Source: Bradyrhizobium paxllaeri (GTDB taxonomy: Bacteria > Pseudomonadota > Alphaproteobacteria > Rhizobiales > Xanthobacteraceae). From it: a stretch of 64,000 nucleotides of DNA. Location: assembly GCF_001693515.2 (NCBI RefSeq), contig NZ_CP042968.1, forward strand, positions 1,426,001 to 1,490,000, given 5' to 3'. Of the stretch, positions 49,658 to 59,024 are shown piece after piece; within the stretch, counting starts at the first letter, position 1; each line of letters begins with the position of its first letter. The translations under genes were made by a program, and so were the position numbers. The notes beneath the pieces were generated by a model, which was given only the letters and a program-made list of their open reading frames with translations, was not told where the DNA came from and did not search any database.

Positions 49658-49916
49658 TGCAAGGGACGGAGCGTGCAAAGACCGGACTTACGCCGAGGAA
49701 CTTGGAACCGCCGCCCATCGCTAAGTTTCCGCGATTTTCGGTAAGAAGAGCGTACGGTCGGCCTCAAATGGGGCGATGCCTGACATCGCACGTTTTCCAC
49801 AAAGCCAACGAGGCGATTTTGACGCGTGGTCGCTGCTGCTTCCACCCACCCGCAATCGTCCTCCAACGGAACCCTTCTCTTGCGGCTCCGTTGGCCCTTT
49901 TTGATAAAGGTGCGCC

Positions 49917-51464
49917 ATGAATGTGCGGGATGAACATACGCGATCGCTATGGATGGACATCCACGTGGCCCAGGCTCCGAGCCTGTCGGGGTCCGAGCGG
50001 GCGGACTTGGTTGTTGTGGGTTCTGGTATTGCCGGGCTGTCGGTGGCCTATGAGCTTGTGAGCCGCGGCCGTTCCGTGATCGTGCTGGACCGCGGCAGCA
50101 TCGGCAGCGGCATGACGGCGCGCACGACCGCGCATCTCGCCACGGCGCTAGATGACTATTACAAGGAACTTGTCAGCGCGCGCGGCGAGGAGTGTGCGCG
50201 ACTCTATTACCAGAGCGTCATGGCCGCGATCAGCCGCGCCGAGGCGATCCAGGATCTCGAAAACGTCGACTGCGATTTCTGCCGGGTGGACGGCCTCTGG
50301 GTGCCAGCGCCGGAGACGCCGGGCTCCCTGCTGGATGAGGAACTTGAGTGCTGCCAGCGACTCGGCATCCCCGTCGAGAACCGCAAGACGGCGACGCCGT
50401 TTCACTCCGATGGCATGGCGCGATCGTTGCGATTCCCCGGACAGGCGCGCTTTCATCCCACGAAATATCTCGCCGGGCTCGCAAGCGCCCTGCAGCGCGC
50501 CGGCGCAAAACTTTACGCCGATAGCTGCGTCGAGAGTATCGAGCATAAGCTGGGCGACGTCGTCGTTAAGGTTGCGTCCGGGCACGAGGTGCGCGCCACC
50601 GACGTTGTCGTCGCGACAAACTCTCCGGTCAACCTTGAAGTCGCTATTCACACTAAGCAGGCACCCTATCGCACTTACGTTATCGCGGCGAAACTGCCGG
50701 CCGGCGTGCTGGCCGACGCGCTTTATTGGGACACGCTCGATCCCTATCACTATGTCCGCCTCCAACCGCTCTCCACCGAGGAAGTCCTGGTGATTATCGG
50801 CGGCGAAGATCATAAGTCGGGCGAGGCCGATGACGGCGAGGAACGATTTGCGGCGCTGGAGCACTGGGCGCGCGAACGGTTGCCTGACATGGGCGCGATA
50901 ACCTACCGCTGGTCGGGCCAGGTGCTGGAGCCGATCGATTTCGTCGGCTTCATCGGTCGCTCGCCGGACGAGGAGCATGTTTTCATCGTCAGTGGCGACT
51001 CCGGACAAGGCATGACCAATGGCCTCGTCGCCGGCATCCTGATCGCGGACCTAATCACCACCGGCGCCAGTCCATGGGAGGAAGTCTATTCGCCGGCACG
51101 AAAGATCCACAAGAATCTCGGTGAGTACATCAGCGAGAACATCACGCCGTTGAAGAATTTCGCGGAATATCTTTCGGCGGACGAAATCGCTTCCGTCGAG
51201 CGGCTGCGGCCGGGGGAAGGCTGCCTAGTGCGTAGTGGGTTGCGAAAGGTCGCCGCGTGCCGGGATCAGAAGGGGCAGCTGCATCTGCATTCAGCCAGCT
51301 GCACGCACCTAGGCTGCGTCGTGCACTGGAACTCGCTGGAGCAATGCTGGGATTGCCCGTGCCACGGATCGCAGTTCGCACCCAATGGCACCGCGCTCAA
51401 CGGGCCCGCGGTATCGCCGCTTGCCGATGTCGAGAAGCCGGCGCACCACCAGGCCGCCGAATAG
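49917..51464 (+). CDS. FAD-dependent oxidoreductase with C-terminal Rieske [2Fe-2S] domain
   Basis: 515 residues. The N-terminal 400 residues are a DAO-type flavoprotein: ADLVVVGSGIAGLSVAYELVSRGRSVIVLDRGSIGSGMTARTTAHL, then FHPTKYLAGLASALQRAGAKL and FIVSGDSGQGMTNGLVAGILIADL. The last 100 residues are a Rieske domain with CTHLGCVVHWNSLEQCWDCPCHGSQF (C-x-H...C-x-x-H ligands). The architecture matches the YhfW/GlcD-like Rieske oxidoreductases that may oxidise amines or imines and pass electrons to a partner. It is predicted cytoplasmic. It has no clear operon partner. Confidence 0.9.
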   Translation: MNVRDEHTRSLWMDIHVAQAPSLSGSERADLVVVGSGIAGLSVAYELVSRGRSVIVLDRGSIGSGMTARTTAHLATALDDYYKELVSARGEECARLYYQSVMAAISRAEAIQDLENVDCDFCRVDGLWVPAPETPGSLLDEELECCQRLGIPVENRKTATPFHSDGMARSLRFPGQARFHPTKYLAGLASALQRAGAKLYADSCVESIEHKLGDVVVKVASGHEVRATDVVVATNSPVNLEVAIHTKQAPYRTYVIAAKLPAGVLADALYWDTLDPYHYVRLQPLSTEEVLVIIGGEDHKSGEADDGEERFAALEHWARERLPDMGAITYRWSGQVLEPIDFVGFIGRSPDEEHVFIVSGDSGQGMTNGLVAGILIADLITTGASPWEEVYSPARKIHKNLGEYISENITPLKNFAEYLSADEIASVERLRPGEGCLVRSGLRKVAACRDQKGQLHLHSASCTHLGCVVHWNSLEQCWDCPCHGSQFAPNGTALNGPAVSPLADVEKPAHHQAAE

Positions 51465-51600
51465 CTCGCCGTTGCGAAAGATTTGCCGCCTGCCGGAGTG
51501 GGCACATGAGGAACGATTGCCAATGCGATGGCATTCCCTCTTAGAGTCTCTATGAGTGAGTTAATGACGCATCAGTGGCCCTGTCCTCGTAAGTGACTTA

Positions 51601-51817
51601 GTGGTCCTGGAAGCTTTCGATATCGCACTTGATTACCTGGAGCGGACCGGTCTTGCCGATCCCTATTCAGAAACTCAGCATATCATAGCCCGAGATCATC
51701 TTTCGGGAATGGAGCGAAGGTAGGCGCCATCGGGTATGGCTCGCGAACGAGGCGATCGTGGCTGTCGAGCGTAAGCAGAGGTCAATCGAAGTAACTGCGT
51801 CCTGTATTCTAAGCTAA
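51601..51817 (+). pseudogene. Frameshifted small conserved hypothetical protein
   Basis: The first frame reads LEAFDIALDYLERTGLADPY then SETQHIIARDHLSGME and stops at 51723. The next frame continues GRRHRVWLANEAIVAVERKQRS. Together they resemble the short rhizobial proteins with an N-terminal AFD-ALDYLERTG and a C-terminal RLANxAIVAVE; recognition is from memory of the pattern. One frameshift near 51715 breaks it. The rest of 51465-52246 is otherwise empty. Confidence 0.45.
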
Positions 51818-52246
51818 GTTCAGCACCAAACCTATTCCGGGTAGAGCGATGACATTAAGCGTGTAGTCTATAGGTTCGTCACGGAAGTAAACCGACTCAG
51901 GAGCCGGCGACGAAGGTCCGACAATGGCGGAATGCGGCAGGGTGCTCCTGATCCTAGGACCCAGAAGATGCCATTGAGGACACGTTCTTCGTTCACCCGA
52001 GGAACGCCACGCGGCTTGTTCGGCAGCATCGGCCTCATGGCGGTCCATTCATAGCGGCGAGTTCGTAGCGCATGATTCGAGCCCCAGTTTGGGAGTTTGA
52101 ATCACGGGAGTCCGGCCAAACGCAACGCTCCTGGCCCGAGCCTTGTACGGCGCTTATGGACAGTAGCGGACATGAACCAGCCCTCAATCTCTGCCAAAGC
52201 CGTCGAAAATGACTCCAAGCGGACATCCACGGCGATGCGGCGGAGA

Positions 52247-53753
52247 GCGGCTTTGGGCCGATTTTGTTGAAAAAGTCGGCGCTTGCGCCAGTTGATCTTG
52301 GCTGATTCAGTCGTAGCGAGAGGACTGAATCATGATGGGACCTCAGCTGGGTGAGCAGGCTGCGTTGTTCTACGAGTTTTCGCTCGAGCGGCACGTTCCG
52401 TCCGATCACCTGTTGCGATCGATCGACCGGTTCGTGGAGCTCGATGGGCTGAGGCGAGAGCTTACAGCACCATTGGGCGCCCCTCGATCGCCCCCGAGTT
52501 GATGATCCGCATGCTGCTGGTCGGTTACTGCTTCGGCATCCGTTCGGAGCGGCGCTTGTGCGAAGAGGTTCACCTCAATCTGGCATACCGCTGGTTCTGC
52601 CGCCTTGGGCTCGAGGGTGACGTGCCCGACCATTCGACCTTCTCGAAGAACCGGCATGGGCGCTTCCGTGACAGTGATCTGCTGCGACATCTGTTCGAGG
52701 CCATCTTGCGCCGTTGCGTCGACGAGGGCCTGGTTGGCGGAGAAAGCTTTGCAGTCGATGCCAGCCTGATCAAAGCCGATGCGAACCGGCAGAACGGCAT
52801 CGAGGGCGAGAAGGGGCTGCCCCCACAGGTCGCGAGCCGTGCGGTCGACGAGTATCTAGCCGTCCTGGACGATGCGGCCTTCGGGGCTGCGACCGAGATC
52901 GTCCCCAAGTTCATCTCGCCGGCTGATCCAGCCGCACGCTGGACCGGCGCTCATGGCGGGCAGGCTTTCTTTGCCTACTCCACGAACTATCTGATCGATG
53001 TGGAGAATGCGATCATTGTCGATGTTGAGCCGACCACAGCGATCCGGCAGGCAGAAGTTCTCGCCGCCAAGCGCATGATCGAGCGGACCGCAAGGAACTT
53101 CGCTCTCCACCCGTTCAGGCTCCTCGGTGATAGTGCCTATGGTTCAGCCGACATGCTGGGCTGGCTGGTCGATGAACACGGTATCGAGCCGCATGTGACC
53201 GTGTTCGACAAATCGGCGCGCAAGGACGGCACCTTCGCACGGGAGGACTTCAATTACGATCCAGCCGGCGACGTTTATATCTGTCCTGGCGGCAAGACGC
53301 TGACCACAACAGGGACGCGTGTGGATGATGGCGAGACGCTGCTCTATCGAGCGAGCAAGGCTGACTGTGACGCCTGTGTCTTGAGGCCACGTTGCTGTCC
53401 GAACACGCCTGCTCGAAAGGTGCCTCGCTCGATTCATGAGAAGGCCCGCGACATGGCGCGGGCGATTGCCAAATCCTGGGAAGGTCGAGCATCACGACGA
53501 CTGCGCAAGAAGGTCGAAATGTTGTTCGCTCACCTCAAACGCATTCTCAAGCTCGACCGACTGCGACTACGTGGACCAAATGGTGCCCGCGACGAGTTCC
53601 TGCTCGCAGCAACCGCCCAGAACCTCCGGAAACTAGCCAAGCTGGTCCCCATGCCGCAGCCAAAATCGGCCTGAGAGATGGTCGGTTCGCGCTGCAATTT
53701 GCGCCGCCTCGGGGCGCGAACGGACTTCTTCAACGGAATCGACCCAAAGCCGC
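52247..53753. mobile_element. IS1182-type insertion sequence (decayed transposase)
   Basis: Inverted ends: GCGGCTTTGGGCCGATTTTG at the left and, reversed, GCGGCTTTGGGTCGATTCCG at the right, continuing as TTGAA-AAGTC on both sides. The element is about 1.5 kb with one transposase gene. No clear target duplication was seen. Confidence 0.8.
52332..53674 (+). pseudogene. IS1182-family transposase, N-terminal frameshift
   Basis: The N-terminus reads GPQLGEQAALFYEFSLERHV and FVELDGLRRELTAP from the ATG at 52332 and then leaves frame. In the other frame YSTIGRPSIAPEL leads straight into the long frame MIRMLLVGYCFGIRSERRLC (52499-53674). That frame carries the transposase core: HSTFSKNRHGRF, DASLIKADANRQNG, LGDSAYGSADML (catalytic Asp) and the cysteine cluster DCDACVLRPRCCP. 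Restoring the missing base(s) near 52465 would give about 445 residues. A shorter protein starting at 52499 would lack the DNA-binding N-terminus. Confidence 0.82.
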
Positions 53754-53876
53754 CTTGATCTACGTCAAGGAGTTGTTTTTAGACAGTGCAGGATAGTGAC
53801 GACCCACCATCACGACACGCCGGACTGAATTTTCCCAGCGGAACACCTGATCATTGCCACCGTGAGAGGAGACGCC

Positions 53877-55961
53877 ATGCGCGTGCCATTTCTTGCCTTC
53901 GCTTTAGTCGCGCTGACCTTCGGCCACGCCTCGGCCCAAGAACTTCTTGGGAAGGTCAATGGCGGCGGCGGTCCTATCGTAAAGTCGACGGTGACGCTGT
54001 GGGCAGCGGGTGAGGGCGCACCCACCAAGCTGTCGGAAATAAGCACGGGCGACGACGGAGCCTTTCGCTTGCAGTTCGACACCGGGAAGGCTGGCGGCGG
54101 CGTGCTCTACCTGACCGCCAAGGGTGGACAGCCCAGGATTGGCGGCTCCCAGGGCCCGAACCCGGCTATCGCGCTGATGGCAACGTTGGGGTCCACCGCA
54201 CCGAAAGAAGTGACCGTCAACGAACTCACGACAGTGGCAGCGGTATGGACCGGCGCGCAATTCCTCAAAGGTGAAACGCTTAGCGGTCATGCGCTCGGCC
54301 TGAAGATCGCCGCAGGCAATGTGCCCAACTTGGTAGACCTCACGACCGGCGGATGGGGCACGGTGATCCAGGATCCGTTGAACAGCACGCAGACCACCTC
54401 CCTGGCTGTTTTGAACACCCTGGGTGGCTTGCTGGCGGGTTGCATCACGCGCGTGCAGGCGGACGCCTGCGAAAGGTTGTTTGCCGCCTCAACGCCGCCG
54501 GGAAAGTCCGCTCCCACCGATACATTGACCGCGGCGCAGGCGATTGCGCTGCATCCCTGGAATCAGCCTGCAAAACTGTTTGCGCTGTTGGACCATTTCT
54601 ATCCGGCTGGACGGGAGGGGCCAGGCTCCCGCGCCGTCCCTTTCCGGCCCTACCTCCTGTTCGCTCCCGGCACATGGACGATCGCGCTGCGATACGCAGG
54701 TGGCGGTTTGAACGGCCTCGGCGGCATCGGTATCGACGGCGATGGCAACGCCTGGGCGGCAAACAATCAGATGGCAGGCTCGCAATCGACCATGTTCGGC
54801 GGGATCGGCGGCACGCTCTCCGCGCTCGCCCCGAACGGCCGCCCCATCTCGCCGATGACGACGGGCTTTACCGGCGGCGGCGTGGACTTTCCCGGCTGGG
54901 GTCTCACCATCGCAGGCGATGGCAAGGTGTGGGTGACCAGCATCGGCGGTAAGACGATTTCGGTGTTCGACAAGAATGGAAAGCCGCTGTCCCCATCGAC
55001 CGGTTACAATTTGAATGGGCAACTCGGTGGAATGCAGGGCGTCAATACGACGCCCGATGGGGATGTCTGGGCGCTGGATTCAAGCAAGAGCCAGATCGTT
55101 CACTTGCCGAAGGGCGATCCGGCTCAGGCGCGCATCCTGTGCCGTACCGTTGACGACAAGCCTGTCGACGGCACCTGCCAGGTGAAAGGTCCTTTCCACG
55201 TCGCGTTCGACCTGCAGGGCCGGGTCCTGGTTTCCAACTCCAACTCCAATACGGTGACCCGCTTCCCGGCGAATAATCCCGGCAAGGCCGAAGAATTGAA
55301 GGTCGGTTACAGTCCCCACGCCATCGCAATCGACAGCCACGGCAACGCCTGGGTCGCAAATGTGTTGGGCGAGCCGAGCATCAAGGAAAAGCTGGACCTG
55401 CTCCGGATGAAGCTGCGGAGCAGCTTGGAAAGCAAATTGAAGCCGGCGGGCGGCGGTGACGAGACGGTCGAAAAGTTCATCGCCCTGGTCCGCATCATCG
55501 AGGAATTTCCCGGTGGCAGCGTCAGCATGATACGCCCGGATGGCAATCACGGGACCGCCCCGTCGTTCGACGGTGGAGGGAGCATCAGCGGACCTTGGGG
55601 CATCACGGTCGACGGCAATGACCACATATGGGTTGCGAACGGTTTCGGCAAAACGCTGACGCAGCTTTGCGGCGTCAGGACCGAGACATGCCCTCCCGGC
55701 TTCAAGACCGGCGACCCGATCTCTCCGCCCAAGACCGGCTACGCGGGGAAAGGGATGCAATTTCTGACGGGGGTTGTCGTCGATCCCGCGGGAAACGTAT
55801 GGGCCGCCAACAATATCGATCTCATGGATGAGGTTTGCCTGACCAAGACGCCGGACGAAACCCTTTCAACGCGCTGCGGTGGCAACGCCTTCGTGGTATT
55901 CTTTGGCTTGGCGAAACCCGTGAGGACACCGGTAGTCGGCAGCCAAGTGAGACGCTGGTAA
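53877..55961 (+). CDS. Secreted NHL-repeat beta-propeller protein
   Basis: 694 residues from the ATG at 53877, with GGAG upstream. The signal peptide is MRVPFLAFALVALTFGHASA. Residues 25-120 form a carboxypeptidase-regulatory-like beta-sandwich (GKVNGGGGPIVKSTVTLWAAGE, TGDDGAFRLQFDTG). From about residue 270 there are recurring NHL-type blades: GIGIDGDGNAWAANNQ, GLTIAGDGKVWVTSIGGKTI, GVNTTPDGDVWALDSS, AIAIDSHGNAWVANVLGE, GITVDGNDHIWVANGFGK and VVVDPAGNVWAANN. It would be a periplasmic or exported propeller, possibly binding carbohydrate or protein. It sits between two insertion sequences. Confidence 0.85.
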   Translation: MRVPFLAFALVALTFGHASAQELLGKVNGGGGPIVKSTVTLWAAGEGAPTKLSEISTGDDGAFRLQFDTGKAGGGVLYLTAKGGQPRIGGSQGPNPAIALMATLGSTAPKEVTVNELTTVAAVWTGAQFLKGETLSGHALGLKIAAGNVPNLVDLTTGGWGTVIQDPLNSTQTTSLAVLNTLGGLLAGCITRVQADACERLFAASTPPGKSAPTDTLTAAQAIALHPWNQPAKLFALLDHFYPAGREGPGSRAVPFRPYLLFAPGTWTIALRYAGGGLNGLGGIGIDGDGNAWAANNQMAGSQSTMFGGIGGTLSALAPNGRPISPMTTGFTGGGVDFPGWGLTIAGDGKVWVTSIGGKTISVFDKNGKPLSPSTGYNLNGQLGGMQGVNTTPDGDVWALDSSKSQIVHLPKGDPAQARILCRTVDDKPVDGTCQVKGPFHVAFDLQGRVLVSNSNSNTVTRFPANNPGKAEELKVGYSPHAIAIDSHGNAWVANVLGEPSIKEKLDLLRMKLRSSLESKLKPAGGGDETVEKFIALVRIIEEFPGGSVSMIRPDGNHGTAPSFDGGGSISGPWGITVDGNDHIWVANGFGKTLTQLCGVRTETCPPGFKTGDPISPPKTGYAGKGMQFLTGVVVDPAGNVWAANNIDLMDEVCLTKTPDETLSTRCGGNAFVVFFGLAKPVRTPVVGSQVRRW

Positions 55962-56101
55962 CGGCGAAGTAGCAAGCTGCTGATGTCAGCTTGTGGTCCA
56001 TCGCGACCCATTGCCCTGCCGCACGGAGTCGGTCGCTATAGGGGCAAAGCAGACATTGCGTTAGTCGCATCACGCCGCCGGTTTATGGGTACACGGCCTA
56101 G

Positions 56102-57547
56102 CACTACTTTGGCAGATTTACTCACGCCGCCGCTCGTTGCAAATCCATTTTCGGCAATGCGGGCATCGCTGCGGCGGTAGTCGAGCGATGAGTTCGAGGA
56201 TGGCGTGGCGCACGGCTGGCAACGTCGGCTGAGGCGGTGGCCCGTTGATTCTTTTTTTTCCGCCCTGCTGTTGCGAGGCGGCGATGCTGGAGGAAGGCGT
56301 ACGCGATCATCGTCATGAGCGCATGACGATGTAGGCCTTGCCAGGATCGTCCCTCAAAGTGATCGAGACCGAGTTCTTCTTTCACCTGCTGGTGAGCCTG
56401 CTCGCAAATCCATCGCGCCTTGATGGTGGCCGCCAAGGTGCGTAGGTTCGTCTTTGCCGGCAGGTTGGCGAGATAGTATTTCTTCTCTCCCGACATCCTG
56501 TGCTCGCCGATGAGCCAAACCTCATCCCCTGGCAGATGTTGCTGACCCTTGTCTCTGATCCGCTGCGGTGGTCCGTCGGCTACCCGCACGCGGACAGCGG
56601 CAAAACCAGCCTTGAGCTTTCCTTTCGTGCCCGTGCGCCAACTGATGTTCTGCCATGTGGCGTCGGTCAGCATGTCTCCGGCCGCCATCGATAGAATGTC
56701 AGGAACGTGCCGCTTACGGGGACGGCCGCGCCCAGCAACCGGCCAGATCATCCGCACATCGGCAGGGTACACCTTGAGGTGATGCGGAATACCGACCGCC
56801 CAGGCAAGTTTGCGAGTTGTGAGCCCCTGGCGGAACGGCGCGCTCATCCCATAACCGGCATCCGCCAATACGCAGCCAAAGCGCACACCGGCCGCGATGA
56901 CACGATCGATCTCTGCCAGGGCCATCTCCGGCTTCGTCCGTGCCGTTCGATATTCGGTCGGAACACCCGCTCGCTCCAATCGAGCCCGATTGCTCGTCCA
57001 ACTGTCCGGAAGAAACAGCCGCAATGCGAGCATGACCGGTACTTCGCCTCGCGCAAGCGTCAGCGACACCAGCGTTTGGCAGTTGGCGGTCTTGCCCAGC
57101 GCCGAAGCATACTGCGGAGCGACACCCACCGAATGCGTACCCTTCTTGGGAAGCGCGGTGTCGTCGATCACCAGCACGGCATCGCTATCGCCGACGAGCC
57201 TATCCGCTTGAACGAGCAGTTCCGTCTCAACCGGCGTCGCATCCCAGACCCCGGCCACAATGAAGTGGTGCAATTGATCATATTCGCCAAGTGCAAGCCG
57301 CTCCGCCATCGGCTGAATGCTCTTGCGATCACCAGGGCCGATCAGCCCCGATACGTAAAGCGGACACATTTGTCGCCGCGCTTTATGACCCAACCGATCC
57401 AGAAATGGCTTGAGCCAGCGTCCAAGCTCTTCATTCCAATCCAGCGTGTTGCCAACCATGGTCGGCCCCTCCAAAGGCCGACTACCCATGAATCATTGGA
57501 AAACTGATTTGGGAATCCTATGCCGCTCAAAATCTGCCAAAGTAGTG
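56102..57547. mobile_element. IS701-family insertion sequence, intact
   Basis: Inverted ends CACTACTTTGGCAGATTT and AATCTGCCAAAGTAGTG are near-perfect over 17-18 bases. Both sides carry the flanking tetranucleotide CTAG (56098-56101 and 57548-57551), the YTAR-type target duplication expected for IS701. Length 1446 bp with one uninterrupted transposase, so probably recent and perhaps active. Confidence 0.88.
56122..57459 (-). CDS. IS701-family transposase
   Basis: 445 residues from the ATG at 57459, preceded by GGAGG; an upstream ATG at 57489 lacks a ribosome binding site. It shows the IS701 N-terminus NTLDWNEELGRWLKPFLDRLGHKARR, YVSGLIGPGDRKSIQPMAERL, VLVIDDTALPKKGTHSVGV (first catalytic Asp), VLADAGYGMSAPFRQGL (second Asp) and the C-terminal WICEQAHQQVKEELGLDHFEGRSW (catalytic Glu). 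The gene fills the element and has no interruption. Confidence 0.9.
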   Translation of the reverse strand: MVGNTLDWNEELGRWLKPFLDRLGHKARRQMCPLYVSGLIGPGDRKSIQPMAERLALGEYDQLHHFIVAGVWDATPVETELLVQADRLVGDSDAVLVIDDTALPKKGTHSVGVAPQYASALGKTANCQTLVSLTLARGEVPVMLALRLFLPDSWTSNRARLERAGVPTEYRTARTKPEMALAEIDRVIAAGVRFGCVLADAGYGMSAPFRQGLTTRKLAWAVGIPHHLKVYPADVRMIWPVAGRGRPRKRHVPDILSMAAGDMLTDATWQNISWRTGTKGKLKAGFAAVRVRVADGPPQRIRDKGQQHLPGDEVWLIGEHRMSGEKKYYLANLPAKTNLRTLAATIKARWICEQAHQQVKEELGLDHFEGRSWQGLHRHALMTMIAYAFLQHRRLATAGRKKKNQRATASADVASRAPRHPRTHRSTTAAAMPALPKMDLQRAAA

Positions 57548-57551
57548 CTAG

Positions 57552-57916
57552 CTAGTTGGCACAACGTTTCGAGTATCTCGTGTCGATCGTGACGAGTTGC
57601 TTCAAAGAAGCGGATCCCGCACTTGCTTGGCGGACTTGGATGTGATGGGACAGCCGGCCGCGGTGCCAGGTCGTACCTGGCCGCTAAGTCGAGTAAACGT
57701 TTCTTCGTGATTGGATCCGCCTTATCGGCGATAGCCGAACGGTCACGGCATGCTGCTTTCGGAATTCGTCATTCATGGAAGCCCCAAGGCGATGAACAAA
57801 TTATATCGTGGCCAGTGTAACGAACTGGCCGACGAGCAGAATTGCCGTTACAGCTTGAAACACGCCTACGAGAACACTGCAGCAGCCTGCCGCACAGAAC
57901 CGACCCTTCGTCGTGC
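57552..57916. other. Gap with no recognised gene
   Basis: About 365 bases between the IS701 copy and the DUF4142 gene. A minus-strand hydrophobic stretch of about 25 residues near 57805-57870 lacks a start codon with a ribosome binding site. Confidence 0.4.
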
Positions 57917-58477
57917 CTATTTCTTGCCCTCGCCGACCGTAGGTGCCGAGTTCTTGTCGAGATCCTGCGCCATCTCGAGGTGATGCTTGAGCGCAGGCAG
58001 CGTCTTGCCGGCCCAATCCTTCAAATCGGAATTGTCGCCTCCCTTGGCATAGCGCTCGAACAGGTCGACGGCTTCCTTGTGGGCGCTGACCTGCATCGAA
58101 TTGAACTCGGAGCTGAAATCCCTGCCGCTCGTCCCCTTGAGCTTGTCGAGCTTGCTTTGGTGCGAAGAGTCAAGTGCAGCTGGCAATTCGACTTTTACCT
58201 TGCCTCCCGACACCAGCCCCTTCAGTTCCGTGCTGGTCTTGGTGTGGTCGGTTACCATCTGTGTGGCAAAGGTCTTTTCCGCGGCATTGCCCTTCTGCTG
58301 GGCAAGCTTGTTCGATTCGATCTCGAACATGTCGGATATCGCGACTTGCTTGACGAAATCCGCAGTGGAGGGGCTCACGCCGAGCGCGGAATTGACTCCG
58401 GTCTTCTCACCGATCGATTGCGCCAGCGCCGGCGCCGCCAGCAATAGGCAAGCGGTTGCAATCATCGTACGTCTCAT
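57917..58477 (-). CDS. Exported DUF4142 protein
   Basis: 186 residues from the ATG at 58477, preceded by GGAGGG. The signal peptide is MRRTMIATACLLLAAPALAQ. The mature part is the DUF4142 ferritin-like four-helix bundle: TADFVKQVAISDMFEIESNKLAQQKG, TFATQMVTDHTKTSTELKGLV, SEFNSMQVSAHKEAVDLFERYAKGG and LKDWAGKTLPALKHHLEMAQDL. The conserved D-H, H-K and H-H-L residues may bind metal. It is a periplasmic stress protein of unknown chemistry. It follows the DUF892 gene by 11 bases. Confidence 0.88.
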   Translation of the reverse strand: MRRTMIATACLLLAAPALAQSIGEKTGVNSALGVSPSTADFVKQVAISDMFEIESNKLAQQKGNAAEKTFATQMVTDHTKTSTELKGLVSGGKVKVELPAALDSSHQSKLDKLKGTSGRDFSSEFNSMQVSAHKEAVDLFERYAKGGDNSDLKDWAGKTLPALKHHLEMAQDLDKNSAPTVGEGKK

Positions 58478-58488
58478 GATTCCCTCCA

Positions 58489-58998
58489 TCAGCTTGCGGC
58501 TTTGCGGTTGACGCCTTTGCGCAGCGCCACGCTATTCAGCTTGGTGTTGGCCGCCTTTTCCTCATCGAGATTGGTGGTGAGAAAACGCACGATATCATCG
58601 TGGCCGAGCTCCTCGGCCCAGGCGATCAACGTTCCGTAGCGGGCGATCTCGTAGTGCTCGACGGCCTGGGCATTGGCGATGATGGCGGCGTCCAGCACGG
58701 ACTTGTCCTCGACGTCGCCGGCGGTATTGTCGGCTTCCTTGATCAGGCCGTCGATGGCGGGGCAGTCGGTGGATTGTGGGGTCTTGCCGAGTTTTTTGAA
58801 CACTTGGTCGAGACGCTCAATCTGCTTTTTGGTTTCCTCGAGATGGTTCTTCAGGCCCTGCGCCAGGTCGCGATTGGTCGCCTGGTCGGCCATCTTGGGC
58901 AGCGCCTTGGTGATCTCCTGTTCGGCGTAATAGATATCGTGCAGGCCGTGCAGCAGCAGGTCATCCATGGTTTGGATACCCTTTGAGAAAAGTCCCAT
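58489..58998 (-). CDS. DUF892 (YciE/YciF-like) ferritin-like protein
   Basis: 169 residues from the ATG at 58998, preceded by GGAGGAG. The domain spans almost the whole length: MDDLLLHGLHDIYYAEQEITKALPKMADQATNRDLAQGLKNHLEETKKQIERLDQVF and AAIIANAQAVEHYEIARYGTLIAWAEELGHDDIVRFLTTNLDEE. E, H and E-x-x-H residues at the bundle core could bind a di-metal site. YciE/YciF homologues are made in stationary phase and osmotic stress. An IS5-type element has inserted 26 bases upstream of the start, between the gene and its likely EcfG promoter. Confidence 0.9.
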   Translation of the reverse strand: MGLFSKGIQTMDDLLLHGLHDIYYAEQEITKALPKMADQATNRDLAQGLKNHLEETKKQIERLDQVFKKLGKTPQSTDCPAIDGLIKEADNTAGDVEDKSVLDAAIIANAQAVEHYEIARYGTLIAWAEELGHDDIVRFLTTNLDEEKAANTKLNSVALRKGVNRKAAS

Positions 58999-59024
58999 GT
59001 CTCCTCCGATTGAAAAAGACGGTT

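Noticed and set aside
57801..57895. Small hydrophobic minus-strand peptide after DUF4142
   Set aside because: No start codon with a ribosome binding site precedes the hydrophobic stretch.
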